Below are positions 18,511 to 26,233 of a DNA stretch of 64,000 nucleotides, one piece after another. Position numbers and translations under genes: made by a program. Source of the stretch: Alphaproteobacteria bacterium (GTDB lineage: Bacteria; Pseudomonadota; Alphaproteobacteria; Rhizobiales; GCA-2746425); contig JANSWZ010000015.1 of NCBI GenBank assembly GCA_024743215.1, forward strand, positions 1 to 64,000. Direction: 5' to 3'. Below the pieces are notes generated by a model. That model saw nothing but the letters and a program-made list of their open reading frames with translations. It was not told where the DNA came from and did not search any database. How positions within the stretch are numbered: the first letter of the stretch is position 1; the number at the start of each line of letters is the position of its first letter.

Positions 18511-18595
18511 TGTTGGCATCCGGCAAATTTGTTGGTATCGTTGTTGGTATATTGCGGAATACCAACACTTCTTTCAGAATTGAGATACCAACAAA
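18511..18595. promoter_or_regulatory. cluster of integrase arm-like sites and possible integrase operator
   Basis: Copies of the nonamer TGTTGGTAT occur on the plus strand at 18530-18538 and 18542-18550 and as ATACCAACA at 18559-18567 and 18585-18593; a variant TGTTGGCAT is at 18511-18519. The middle pair forms a palindrome around ATTGCGGA. The last copy abuts the integrase ATG. They look like arm-type binding sites of the integrase and could also let it repress its own promoter. Similar repeats occur at the right end (34134-34156). Confidence 0.6.
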
Positions 18596-19788
18596 TGCCG
18601 TTGACTGATGCGAAACTGCGAGCTCTGAAGCCAGAGGCAAAGCCGACAAAGCACAGCGATAGCGGCGGGCTGCATGTGTTGGTGACGCCAACTGGATCAA
18701 AGCTTTGGCGAATGTCTTATCGATTTGCAGGGAAACAGAAGACACTAGCTCTCGGAAGCTACCCGATAATTTCTCTTATCGAAGCACGACAGAAGCGTGA
18801 TACTGCAAAAAAGCAAATTGCCGATGGTAAAGATCCTGCGCTCCAGGCCAAGCTGGAAAAGGCGCAGCGCAAGCATGCCCATTCAAGTACTTTCAATGTG
18901 CTTGCAGACAAGCTCCTGGAGAAGGATGAGCGGGAAGGCAGAGCGCCCGCAACACTGAAAAAGAAAAAATGGTTGCTGGCTCAGGCGCGTCCGGACCTTG
19001 GCAACAGGCCAATCTCTGAAATCTCTGCCGTTGAAATTCTAGTGCCTCTGCGAAAGGTGGAAGCGAAAGGAAATTTGGAAACAGCGAGACGTATGCGCTC
19101 GACAATTGGGGAAGTATTCAGACTCGCGATTGCAAACGCATTGGCAAAAAACGATCCTACGTTTGGACTGAAAGGCGCGTTAATAACGCCAACAGTCCAA
19201 CACCGTGCAGCCTTCACGACAGAGCGCAAATTTGCAGGATTGATCCGCGCTGTTTGGCAATATGATGGCATGCCAGAAACACGGGCTGCTCTGCAGTTGA
19301 TGGCATTGCTGTATCCAAGGCCAGGGGAATTGCGTCACGCGGAATGGTCCGAATTTGATTTCGGAAACAACGCATGGACGATACCAGCGTCCAGAACTAA
19401 AACCCGCAAAGAGCACAAGAAGCCACTGCCCAGCGCTGCAGTCAGAATTTTGAAGGAAATCCAGAAATTAACGGGACATAGAACCTTGGTGTTGCCGTCG
19501 GCTCAGTCACCGCTCCGGCCCATGAGCGAAAACACGTTCAACGGAGCTTTACGCCGTCTCGGTTTTTCTAAAAATGAGGTGACGGCACATGGGTTTCGGG
19601 CTTCAGCTTCATCCCTGCTCAACGAAAGCGGACACTGGTCATCAGATGCCATTGAGGCCGAACTGGGTCATGTGGGCGCAGATCAGGTGCGCAAGGCCTA
19701 TCACCGAGCCCTGTATTGGGAAGAGCGCGTCAAGATGGCTGAATGGTGGGCCGGACAGATCTGCGCATTCTCGGTGCCATTGCGATAG
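18595..19788 (+). CDS. tyrosine recombinase, P4-type integrase
   Basis: 397 residues from the ATG at 18595, which begins with the family's standard MPLTDAKLRALKPEAKP; the open frame runs back to 18484 but that part has no homology-like features. N-terminal DUF4102 arm-binding domain (residues about 1-85, with GGLHVLVTPTGSKLWRMSY), core-binding domain, then the catalytic domain with R242 (PRPGEL), H332-x-x-R335 (HGFRAS), H359 (LGHV) and the nucleophile Y369 (AYHRA). All active-site residues are present, so it may be active. It integrates the island into the adjacent tRNA-Leu. Confidence 0.92.
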   Translation: MPLTDAKLRALKPEAKPTKHSDSGGLHVLVTPTGSKLWRMSYRFAGKQKTLALGSYPIISLIEARQKRDTAKKQIADGKDPALQAKLEKAQRKHAHSSTFNVLADKLLEKDEREGRAPATLKKKKWLLAQARPDLGNRPISEISAVEILVPLRKVEAKGNLETARRMRSTIGEVFRLAIANALAKNDPTFGLKGALITPTVQHRAAFTTERKFAGLIRAVWQYDGMPETRAALQLMALLYPRPGELRHAEWSEFDFGNNAWTIPASRTKTRKEHKKPLPSAAVRILKEIQKLTGHRTLVLPSAQSPLRPMSENTFNGALRRLGFSKNEVTAHGFRASASSLLNESGHWSSDAIEAELGHVGADQVRKAYHRALYWEERVKMAEWWAGQICAFSVPLR

Positions 19789-19834
19789 TTGACAATTATT
19801 CAGTGCAGGGCTTCGATATTGCATATTAGAATCG

Positions 19835-20923
19835 ATGCGATGGATGGTATTTGCTTTGCGCTTCCCCTCATTTGACCCGATAGAATATTTAACTGCAGCC
19901 AAATTCGGGAAAATTTCTGCGCCACAGGGCGATGGTCTGGAAATCCGAATGTCGCCAGAACGATCGGCGCGGAAAGGCGGACTTTCAAAAGAAAAATTGG
20001 AAGAAGTGGCTGAATTTCGCAGAGAATTAGCAACTAAGTCACAGGAAGATCTTTCTGATTTGGTAGCAGCAGAAAAATTGCGACGACAGAACATAGCTAA
20101 GCTTCAAGCTGAAGCTAAAGAGAAAAACCACAGTTTCAATAAGCCGGATGCATTTGCGGATAGACGCACCTATTCATACTGGGTGAAGGCAGCCTACTGG
20201 AATCTTGATGAAGCAACGGCTTTAATCCTTGGAAGAAATCCTGAACGAGTAAAACTAAAATGGTTGGATAGCCTCCGGCTCGTCTCAACTTTTGCAGCCG
20301 AATTTTTAGCGTTATACGAACTAATGTCACGTGCGATGCAGATGAAGCAATTGGGACATCAAAACATCCCTGGTTACATTGTAGCATGGGCCCAGAGAAA
20401 CCGGATTGATGTACCGGACGATCTGCTTTCCGAGATTACTGCGCAAGGCATTCAGGTCGCAGATTGGAAATATCATTACGATTCTGAGAATGCAAAGGCT
20501 GAACAATTATCCGAAGAACTCCAGAAAGAACGTCAGTCAGCCATAGAAAAAAGCCAGAAAGAAAGCGAGTTTCTCGATAGAATAATGCGAGATCACAGAG
20601 CCATTTGCGATGCATTTGAGCAAGGAATTTCTCAGAGGGATGCGACGATTGCCGAGCTCAAGGAAAAGATCTCAAGCCTCCAAGATAGCTCCCAGGAAAA
20701 AGATTTTTCGCCCGATGGCAGAGAACAAAAGACGCTTTTGAAATTGGTCATTGGAATGGCAATCGAACAATACAACTACAGTCATACCGGAGCCCGAAAT
20801 TCTGCTACCGCGCAAATTAAGGACGATCTGGAAGCGCATGGTGTCGGAGTAAGTGAAAACACGATTCTCAAATGGCTGCGGGAAGGTGCTGAACTTCTCC
20901 CTACAAAGTCAAAAGAAAATTAG
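19835..20923 (+). CDS. hypothetical protein with coiled coil and C-terminal helical domain
   Basis: Up to 362 residues; internal ATG at 19949 (MSPERSARKGG) is an alternative start. Soluble and highly charged. Two heptad-like regions (about 40-100 and 210-290) suggest coiled coils. The last 60 residues (TLLKLVIGMAIEQYNYS ... NTILKWLREGAELLP) form a compact helical domain that I recognise as recurring at the ends of island and prophage proteins, where a helix-turn-helix-like role is likely but unproven. It sits between integrase and alpA, the place of accessory integration or maintenance genes. No function assigned. Confidence 0.7.
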   Translation: MRWMVFALRFPSFDPIEYLTAAKFGKISAPQGDGLEIRMSPERSARKGGLSKEKLEEVAEFRRELATKSQEDLSDLVAAEKLRRQNIAKLQAEAKEKNHSFNKPDAFADRRTYSYWVKAAYWNLDEATALILGRNPERVKLKWLDSLRLVSTFAAEFLALYELMSRAMQMKQLGHQNIPGYIVAWAQRNRIDVPDDLLSEITAQGIQVADWKYHYDSENAKAEQLSEELQKERQSAIEKSQKESEFLDRIMRDHRAICDAFEQGISQRDATIAELKEKISSLQDSSQEKDFSPDGREQKTLLKLVIGMAIEQYNYSHTGARNSATAQIKDDLEAHGVGVSENTILKWLREGAELLPTKSKEN

Positions 20924-21023
20924 TCCGATTTATCTCAATTGCGATTAGCAATAACTCAATTGAGCCAATTGCCGCATCACATCTGAAAGAACCATCTCGT
21001 ACCAAAAAACACGAGGTGGCATC

Positions 21024-21239
21024 ATGCCAGACGAACTTCATTTTCCAGAAACAGGCTTCGTACGCCTGAAACAGATTCTCTCCCCGGTTGGCCCAATCCC
21101 AGTCAGCAAGTCCACATGGTGGGCTGGCATCAAGGATGGCCGCTTTCCCAAGCCTGTTAAGCTTGGTTCCCGCATTACAGTTTGGCATGCTGAAGACATT
21201 CATGCGCTGTTTGATGCAGAAAAGGCTGGCGATGCCTAA
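21024..21239 (+). CDS. AlpA-family DNA-binding regulator
   Basis: 71 residues of the AlpA/MerR-like winged-helix type: GFVRLKQILSPVGPIPVSKSTWW, then GRFPKPVKLGSRITVWHAEDIHAL. The K-S-T-x-W and FPKPVKLG motifs are diagnostic. In P4-like elements AlpA acts as excisionase and activates integrase transcription. Overlaps the next gene by 8 bases, so both are translated together. Ribosome site ACGAGGTGG lies shortly upstream of its ATG. Confidence 0.9.
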   Translation: MPDELHFPETGFVRLKQILSPVGPIPVSKSTWWAGIKDGRFPKPVKLGSRITVWHAEDIHALFDAEKAGDA

Positions 21240-21657
21240 GAAGGTTTCATCTCGTAGCCTTAAGGCTCATCGCACATACACAGTATTGGAATTGGCAGAG
21301 TCGCTTCATGTCACTGTCGGAACCGTTCGGTCTTGGATCAAACAAGACCTTCGGACGCTGTCGTCAAAACGTCCAATCTTGATTGTTGGTTCTGATGCCA
21401 AGGAATTTTTGGATAGCAGAAAAAAACCAATATCACGCCGACTGCTTGAAAATGAGTTTCATTGCTTGAGCTGTAGCACTCCCGTACGCGCGCTCGGAGA
21501 TCTTGTTGACTGCACCCTCCAATCTGAAACTACGGCACGCCTTTCTGCAATCTGTATGGGCTGCGAAAAGATGGTCTGTCGAATGATCAGCCGTGCCGAT
21601 CTGACCAATTTTGAGCAGGTTTTCGACATTTCCTACCGCGATGTTTCAGCCACCTAA
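21232..21657 (+). CDS. HTH protein with a zinc-ribbon-like C-terminus
   Basis: 141 residues from the ATG at 21232, inside the end of alpA. The N-terminal 60 residues resemble an excisionase-type helix-turn-helix (TYTVLELAESLHVTVGTVRSWIKQDL, then KRPILIVGSDAKEFL). The second half carries two CxxC knuckles, CLSCS and CMGCEK, spaced about 40 residues, as expected for a zinc ribbon, followed by VCRMISRADL. The combination suggests a DNA-binding accessory factor of the adjacent recombinase. Forms an operon alpA - this gene - recombinase. Confidence 0.75.
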   Translation: MPKKVSSRSLKAHRTYTVLELAESLHVTVGTVRSWIKQDLRTLSSKRPILIVGSDAKEFLDSRKKPISRRLLENEFHCLSCSTPVRALGDLVDCTLQSETTARLSAICMGCEKMVCRMISRADLTNFEQVFDISYRDVSAT

Positions 21658-21705
21658 ACGATAGACACAATTCTCACTCTAATCGCTATTTGGAAAGGGT
21701 ATGAA

Positions 21706-22722
21706 ATGCCGCGCAAAGTGAACGAAGAAAATGAGCGGATCAAACGCCAGTATCTCACTTATCAGAGGGAGGCTCGTGGGCGGGATCAAAAAACCATCGA
21801 CATGATTGCAAATGCACTTTTCGATTTTGAAAAAAGCACCGGATTCAAGTCGTTCAAAGCCTTTCGGATTGAACAAGCCATCGCCTACAAACAAAAGCTT
21901 TCGCAAGCCACTCACCAGCGAACAGGCAAACCTCTTTCAAAGGCCACCATCAGCAGTCGCTTACGTATGGTCAAGCCCTTCATAATTTGGTTGGCAGACA
22001 AGCCCGGTTACAAATCTCGGATCTCATATGGCGATGCCGAGTATTTTAATTTGAATACAAAGGACATGCGAGTGGCACATGCTCGCCGCGATATTCCTTA
22101 TCCTACGCTTGACCAATGCCATCATGCCTTCCAGGCGATGCCAGACAAAACCATCTTCGACAAACGAGACAAGGCCATTTTTGCATTTCTCATGATCACA
22201 GGAATCAGAGACGGCGCTCTGGCTTCATTGACGCTTAAACGCATCGATTTGGTAGAAGCGTGTGTTCACCAAGATGCCAGAGATGTAAAAACCAAGGCAT
22301 CCAAGACCTTCACGACATGGTTTCTGCCCGTCGGAGATGAGTACCGTGCTTGTGTCGAGGAATGGGTCGGGCTCTTGCGCAAAGAAATGCTATTTGGTTA
22401 CGATGATGCATTTTTTCCAAAGCCGGAAATGGTCGTTGGTAAGAATGCCTTCACAGTCTCAGGTCTTTCGAAAGCCCAATATGCCAGCGCCACAAAAATC
22501 CGCGAAGTTACCAAGGAGGCTTTTACCCGTGTAGGCATGCATCCATTTGCACCACATAGTTTTCGCAAAACTTTGTCCCTCTGGGGCGACAAGCACTTTC
22601 AGTCTCGTGAAGCGTTCAGAGCATTTTCGCAGAATATGGGCCATGAAAATGTGGCAACGACAGTGAATTCCTACATTCCGGTTTCTCGCGAGCGACAGGC
22701 CGAATTGATTCGGGGGATGTAA
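21706..22722 (+). CDS. second tyrosine recombinase (XerC/D-like phage integrase)
   Basis: 338 residues. N-terminal SAM-like core-binding domain (about 15-115) and a catalytic domain with R168 (ITGIRDGAL), H284-x-x-R287 (PHSFRKT), H313 (MGHEN) and Y323 (NSYIPV), so the active site is complete. Strong ribosome site GGAAAGGG before the ATG. It belongs to a different subfamily from the attL-proximal integrase and lacks the DUF4102 arm domain. It follows alpA and the zinc HTH gene closely, so the trio looks like its own module, possibly from a second element nested in the island. Confidence 0.9.
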   Translation: MPRKVNEENERIKRQYLTYQREARGRDQKTIDMIANALFDFEKSTGFKSFKAFRIEQAIAYKQKLSQATHQRTGKPLSKATISSRLRMVKPFIIWLADKPGYKSRISYGDAEYFNLNTKDMRVAHARRDIPYPTLDQCHHAFQAMPDKTIFDKRDKAIFAFLMITGIRDGALASLTLKRIDLVEACVHQDARDVKTKASKTFTTWFLPVGDEYRACVEEWVGLLRKEMLFGYDDAFFPKPEMVVGKNAFTVSGLSKAQYASATKIREVTKEAFTRVGMHPFAPHSFRKTLSLWGDKHFQSREAFRAFSQNMGHENVATTVNSYIPVSRERQAELIRGM

Positions 22723-23359
22723 AAAATTCTGTCGAAAAGTATGTCAGAAAAACTCAAATCATGACGATAAGCGCGTTACTCTGCATAGCTAAAGTGCGCT
22801 ACGCGCACCGCCTCATACTCATCTCTCAAAAATGATGTTGGAAAGACAATCAAACAACGACAAACACCAGTGCAATTTGATTGATCGAAGCTGCTTTGCA
22901 ATGAATACAAAGAGGTGCAATTTTCAGGCCAGCTCTCGAACCATTATCCGTGTGGCAAGTTTTCTAAATTGATAGGGCAGGGGTTGCGCTTGGTCTTCGT
23001 TTCACTACGACCAGGCGTAACCGGTTTGAATATCCCAAACCGAACCACAGCCTATCAACATGCTCACTCCGGCAAGGCTTCGCCTTCTTCTCTGCGTTAC
23101 GATCCCTGCGGGATGCCTTGCGCTCCGCGTGCTGATACTCTGAGGGGGTCGGCTCCGAGAGAATGTCAACAAAACGCCTCCGGCGGATCTTCCTAGAGAA
23201 TGAATGAAAAAGTGAGGATCTGCACGCTAAACCTACCGCATTGCCGTGACAAAAATTTGTCCGGCATCCCCGCCGTTAGGCGCTGTCCCTTGAGGGAGAG
23301 ACAAAGAGGGTGAAATCTTAAAAGCTGGCATTTCCCCTTGAAAATGCCATACTTAGGCT
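22723..23359. other. 637-bp non-coding stretch rich in short hairpins
   Basis: No credible gene. Between about 22,960 and 23,300 there are many small inverted repeats, for example CGGTTTG/CAAACCG at 23022-23042, AAGGC-ttc-GCCTT, ATCCC-tgcg-GGAT and CGCC-tcc-GGCG. Such clusters occur in element-borne origins of transfer or replication and in structured RNAs; nothing allows a choice. It separates the recombination module from the cargo. Confidence 0.45.
23326..23349. promoter_or_regulatory. inverted repeat upstream of the toxin-antitoxin genes
   Basis: TGGCATTT and AAATGCCA form perfect 8-bp arms around an 8-base loop, 10 bases before the antitoxin ATG. The position suits the operator at which an antitoxin represses its own operon. 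Confidence 0.6.
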
Positions 23360-23548
23360 ATGACTGATTTAAAAAATAAATTGAACGTTGAAGAAATGAC
23401 CTGTGACACTGGCCAGCCGCCAGTTGACGGCCATGACGCATGGGTCAGAGGCCAGATCAAAACACGTTTGGCCAAAAAAGACGCAGGCACAGCCACCTAT
23501 CATTCACTTGATGAAGTCGCAGCAGAATTCGGATTCGATGCACGTTAG
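23360..23548 (+). CDS. antitoxin of a ParDE-like pair
   Basis: 62 residues, acidic overall. The C-terminal part (HDAWVRGQIKTRLAKKDAG followed by SLDEVAAEFGF) is the segment that in such antitoxins wraps the toxin. The exact antitoxin family (ParD, StbD or another) is not clear from sequence. It overlaps the toxin gene by 11 bases, the usual translationally coupled order antitoxin-toxin, and is preceded by a palindrome at 23326-23349. Confidence 0.75.
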   Translation: MTDLKNKLNVEEMTCDTGQPPVDGHDAWVRGQIKTRLAKKDAGTATYHSLDEVAAEFGFDAR

Positions 23549-23816
23549 AATTCTCGACGAGGCACGCGCCGACCTTCGCAATATCTCAAACTACATCAAG
23601 TCTGAAAATCCAGCCGCAGCGCAGCGGGTGATTACCGCAATACTCACCACCATATCACAGCTCGAAAACTTCCCCTTTTTAGGCCGTAACGGCCGAGAGG
23701 AGGGGACACGGGAAATCTCTGTGCCCAGAGTTCCATATTTTGTCATCTACACATTGCCCGATGAATATCATATCGACATTGAGGCCGTGTTCCATGAGAC
23801 AATGGCAATTATGTAG
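23538..23816 (+). CDS. ParE/RelE-superfamily toxin
   Basis: 92 residues from the ATG at 23538. MHVRILDEARADLRNISNYI, then NFPFLGRNGREEGTREISVP and a terminal VFHETMAIM are the typical ParE landmarks (first helix, the LGRxG turn, the C-terminal strand). ParE toxins poison DNA gyrase, RelE relatives cleave mRNA; the sequence is nearer ParE. Probably stabilises the island by post-segregational killing. AmpG-like permease gene starts 16 bases downstream on the same strand. Confidence 0.85.
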   Translation: MHVRILDEARADLRNISNYIKSENPAAAQRVITAILTTISQLENFPFLGRNGREEGTREISVPRVPYFVIYTLPDEYHIDIEAVFHETMAIM

Positions 23817-23832
23817 AAAAGATAGGGGAATC

Positions 23833-25155
23833 ATGAATATTAAAATTGACAGAAAAATGGCCTTTTGCATCCCTTTCGTATTTCTGGGTTTTGCAGCAGG
23901 TCTTCCTCTGTTGTTGGTATATTCAACGCTGACGGCATGGCTGTTTGAATTAGGGATTAGCAAAACAACGATTGGTTTTTTCGCTTGGGTTAGCATCGCC
24001 TATTCATTTAAGTTTCTATGGGCACCACTCGTAGATCATATGCCTATCTGGAAGCTGACACGCCGGTTTGGTCATCGCCGTAGTTGGTTGCTTGTATCAC
24101 AGGTGGGAGTATTGATTGGCTTACTTTTGATGGCTTCAATTGATCCTGGAAAAAATCTTGTGTTGTTTGCGCTATGTGCACTTTTGGTTGCAGTGTCGTC
24201 TGCGACACAGGACATTACGTTGGATGCCTACCGCATCGAATATGCCCCCGACGAGAAACAAGGTATCCTTATCGCGGCTTATCAATTTGGTTACCGCACA
24301 GCGATGTTGATTGCTGGTGCAGGCGCTTTGATATTGGCTGAGCAATATTCATGGAGCACAACTTACGTTGCTGCCTCCACGCTGATGTTTGTTGGTATGG
24401 TAACAGTATTATTAGTGAAGGAAACTAAACCCTATAAAAATAGTGCGTTGGATCAAAACGCACCGCCACCACTTAGGCGCCGGTCGTCAGTGGAGTGGCT
24501 AGCTGAGTTGTACAGAGTATTGATTTTGCCCATGACCGACATCATTCAACGGTATCGGTGGGAGGCCATTATTATTCTTTCATTCGTCGGATTATTTCGG
24601 ATTTCTGATCTGGCTATGGCCATTATGGTAAACCCTTTTCTGCTTGAAACAGGCTTCACTAAGCTGCAAATTGCGGAAATCTCCAAGCTCTATGGTTTTA
24701 TTATGGTACTCGTAGGGGCAGCTATTGGTGGTGGAATCGTATCGCGTTTTGGCGTGGTATCGCCTTTGCTTGTGGGATCAATTTTAGTATCCTTCAGTAA
24801 TCTTGCTTTTTTGCTCGTTGCCAAGCAAGCGGGCCCTGAGGTGTTTTGGCTAATCGTTGCTGTGAGCATTGAGAACTTAGCTAGCGGATTTGCAGGAACA
24901 GTTTTTATAGCCTTTCTGTCTAGCTTAACATCTAGGTCTTTTACTGCCACCCAATACGCCTTATTGTCGTCCTTTATGTTGATGCCTGGTAAATTTATCT
25001 CAGGGTTTTCAGGTATAGTTGTCGATGGATTTGGGTATGATTCCTTTTTTGTCTACTCGACATTATTGGGTATCCCAAGCATCTTCCTTGCGGCAGGACT
25101 GATATTCATGAAATCTAGGGCAGCATCAGAAAGTGGTAGAGATACGTTGACCTAG
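23833..25155 (+). CDS. AmpG-like muropeptide permease (MFS)
   Basis: 440 residues from the ATG at 23833, with AGGGGA upstream. About twelve membrane segments; LGFAAGLPLLLVYSTLTAWL, FSFKFLWAPLVDHMP-like loop (SFKFLWAPLVDHM) and ATQDITLDAYRIEYAPDEKQG are the hallmark AmpG/AT-1 motifs. AmpG imports GlcNAc-anhydroMurNAc peptides released by lytic transglycosylases, for cell-wall recycling. It lies in the island next to, and convergent with, an AmiE/beta-lactamase-like gene and an MltB gene, which makes a muropeptide substrate likely. Noticeably AT-richer than the flanking chromosome. Confidence 0.9.
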   Translation: MNIKIDRKMAFCIPFVFLGFAAGLPLLLVYSTLTAWLFELGISKTTIGFFAWVSIAYSFKFLWAPLVDHMPIWKLTRRFGHRRSWLLVSQVGVLIGLLLMASIDPGKNLVLFALCALLVAVSSATQDITLDAYRIEYAPDEKQGILIAAYQFGYRTAMLIAGAGALILAEQYSWSTTYVAASTLMFVGMVTVLLVKETKPYKNSALDQNAPPPLRRRSSVEWLAELYRVLILPMTDIIQRYRWEAIIILSFVGLFRISDLAMAIMVNPFLLETGFTKLQIAEISKLYGFIMVLVGAAIGGGIVSRFGVVSPLLVGSILVSFSNLAFLLVAKQAGPEVFWLIVAVSIENLASGFAGTVFIAFLSSLTSRSFTATQYALLSSFMLMPGKFISGFSGIVVDGFGYDSFFVYSTLLGIPSIFLAAGLIFMKSRAASESGRDTLT

Positions 25156-25156
25156 G

Positions 25157-26209
25157 TTAGACATGTGGCGAAGGATAAGTTGAAGTTAAACTATCTATAA
25201 CAAGATCAAGAACCTCGCGTCTAAGAGCATTTATTTCGTTGTTTTTGGTTCTTTGTGGGTAGACACGGTTGCTTAATAGAATGACTGCAGCTCGGCATGT
25301 CGGGGAGACAGATAGCATTGTTCCAGTGAAGCCTGTGTGGCTAAGCCAGCCTTCTGAAGCGCTTACTGGCATGGTGCGTGGATTGAATACGTCCCAACCG
25401 AGTGTATAGGTGCCTGTAGAATCTTTGTAATGATGGGTTCTAAAGTCAAGAGCATGTTTAGATGAACTATGATCCATATAGGCTTGGCAAAAAAGCCGCA
25501 GATCAGGCAGTGTTGAAAACAAGCCTGCGTGTCCGGCGACACCTCCTAGAATACGAGTATTCTCATCATGGACAATACCTTGGGCAACCGTGCTTAATGA
25601 TTGTACCCATTCAGTAGGTACGGCCATTTTACGATCTTCAACAACTGGGTTGAATTGTGTGTCTTTCATACCCAGTGATGTAAACACATGTTCTTTAAAA
25701 ATACTTGCTAGATCTTTCTCAAATAATTGTTCCAGCGCCTGACCTAACAGGATATAGGATGCGTCGTCATAAGTTCGTACACCGCCAGCTGGCCCCTTGA
25801 GAAATGTACGCAAGACGGCGTCTTCGATGGCTTCCTTGCTGGTTTTAGTTTTGAAATAATCGATGGCACCTGAAAATCCCGCGCGGTGAGCCAATAGATC
25901 TGTCAGTAATAAGGCCGACTTATCTGGAAATCTGTCACAGTTAAGCAAATCACCCAAACGGGTCTCTAAATTGATTACGCCAGTTTCGGCGAGGCCTTGA
26001 TAGCAGTAAAGCGTGCCAATTACTTTGGTTAGGGACGCAATGTCCCAAAGAGAATTTGCTGCAATAGATGCCGATAACGGATGATAGGTATGTCGGCCAT
26101 GAAAAAGCTGGATATCATATTCGGGTGTTAACACTGCGCATGCAAACCCGGGAGCGACACGGTTCTGGCACGCCAAGCATAGCGCTGTGGTAAGGGCATT
26201 TTTCAGCAT
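25157..26209 (-). CDS. serine beta-lactamase-fold hydrolase, AmiE-like
   Basis: 350 residues without a signal peptide, so probably cytosolic. Penicillin-binding-type active site: S59-L-T-K62 (IASLTKV), the second motif position reads Y147-D-D (TYDDASYILLG) and the third is HTG (LSHTGFTG). The segment GIVHDENTRILGGVAGHAGLFST is characteristic of the family that includes Bacillus AmiE (YbbE), a MurNAc-L-alanine amidase of the muropeptide recycling operon. With AmpG and MltB as neighbours, a role in trimming imported muropeptides is a reasonable inference; a generic esterase cannot be excluded. It is 24 bases downstream of mltB on the same strand. Confidence 0.85.
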   Translation of the reverse strand: MLKNALTTALCLACQNRVAPGFACAVLTPEYDIQLFHGRHTYHPLSASIAANSLWDIASLTKVIGTLYCYQGLAETGVINLETRLGDLLNCDRFPDKSALLLTDLLAHRAGFSGAIDYFKTKTSKEAIEDAVLRTFLKGPAGGVRTYDDASYILLGQALEQLFEKDLASIFKEHVFTSLGMKDTQFNPVVEDRKMAVPTEWVQSLSTVAQGIVHDENTRILGGVAGHAGLFSTLPDLRLFCQAYMDHSSSKHALDFRTHHYKDSTGTYTLGWDVFNPRTMPVSASEGWLSHTGFTGTMLSVSPTCRAAVILLSNRVYPQRTKNNEINALRREVLDLVIDSLTSTYPSPHV

Positions 26210-26233
26210 CTATTGTCCCTTCTAAATACCGTA

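Noticed and set aside
20923-21023. Possible terminator between the hypothetical gene and alpA
   Set aside because: Only weak inverted sequence (CAATTG-type) without a T-run; not supportable.
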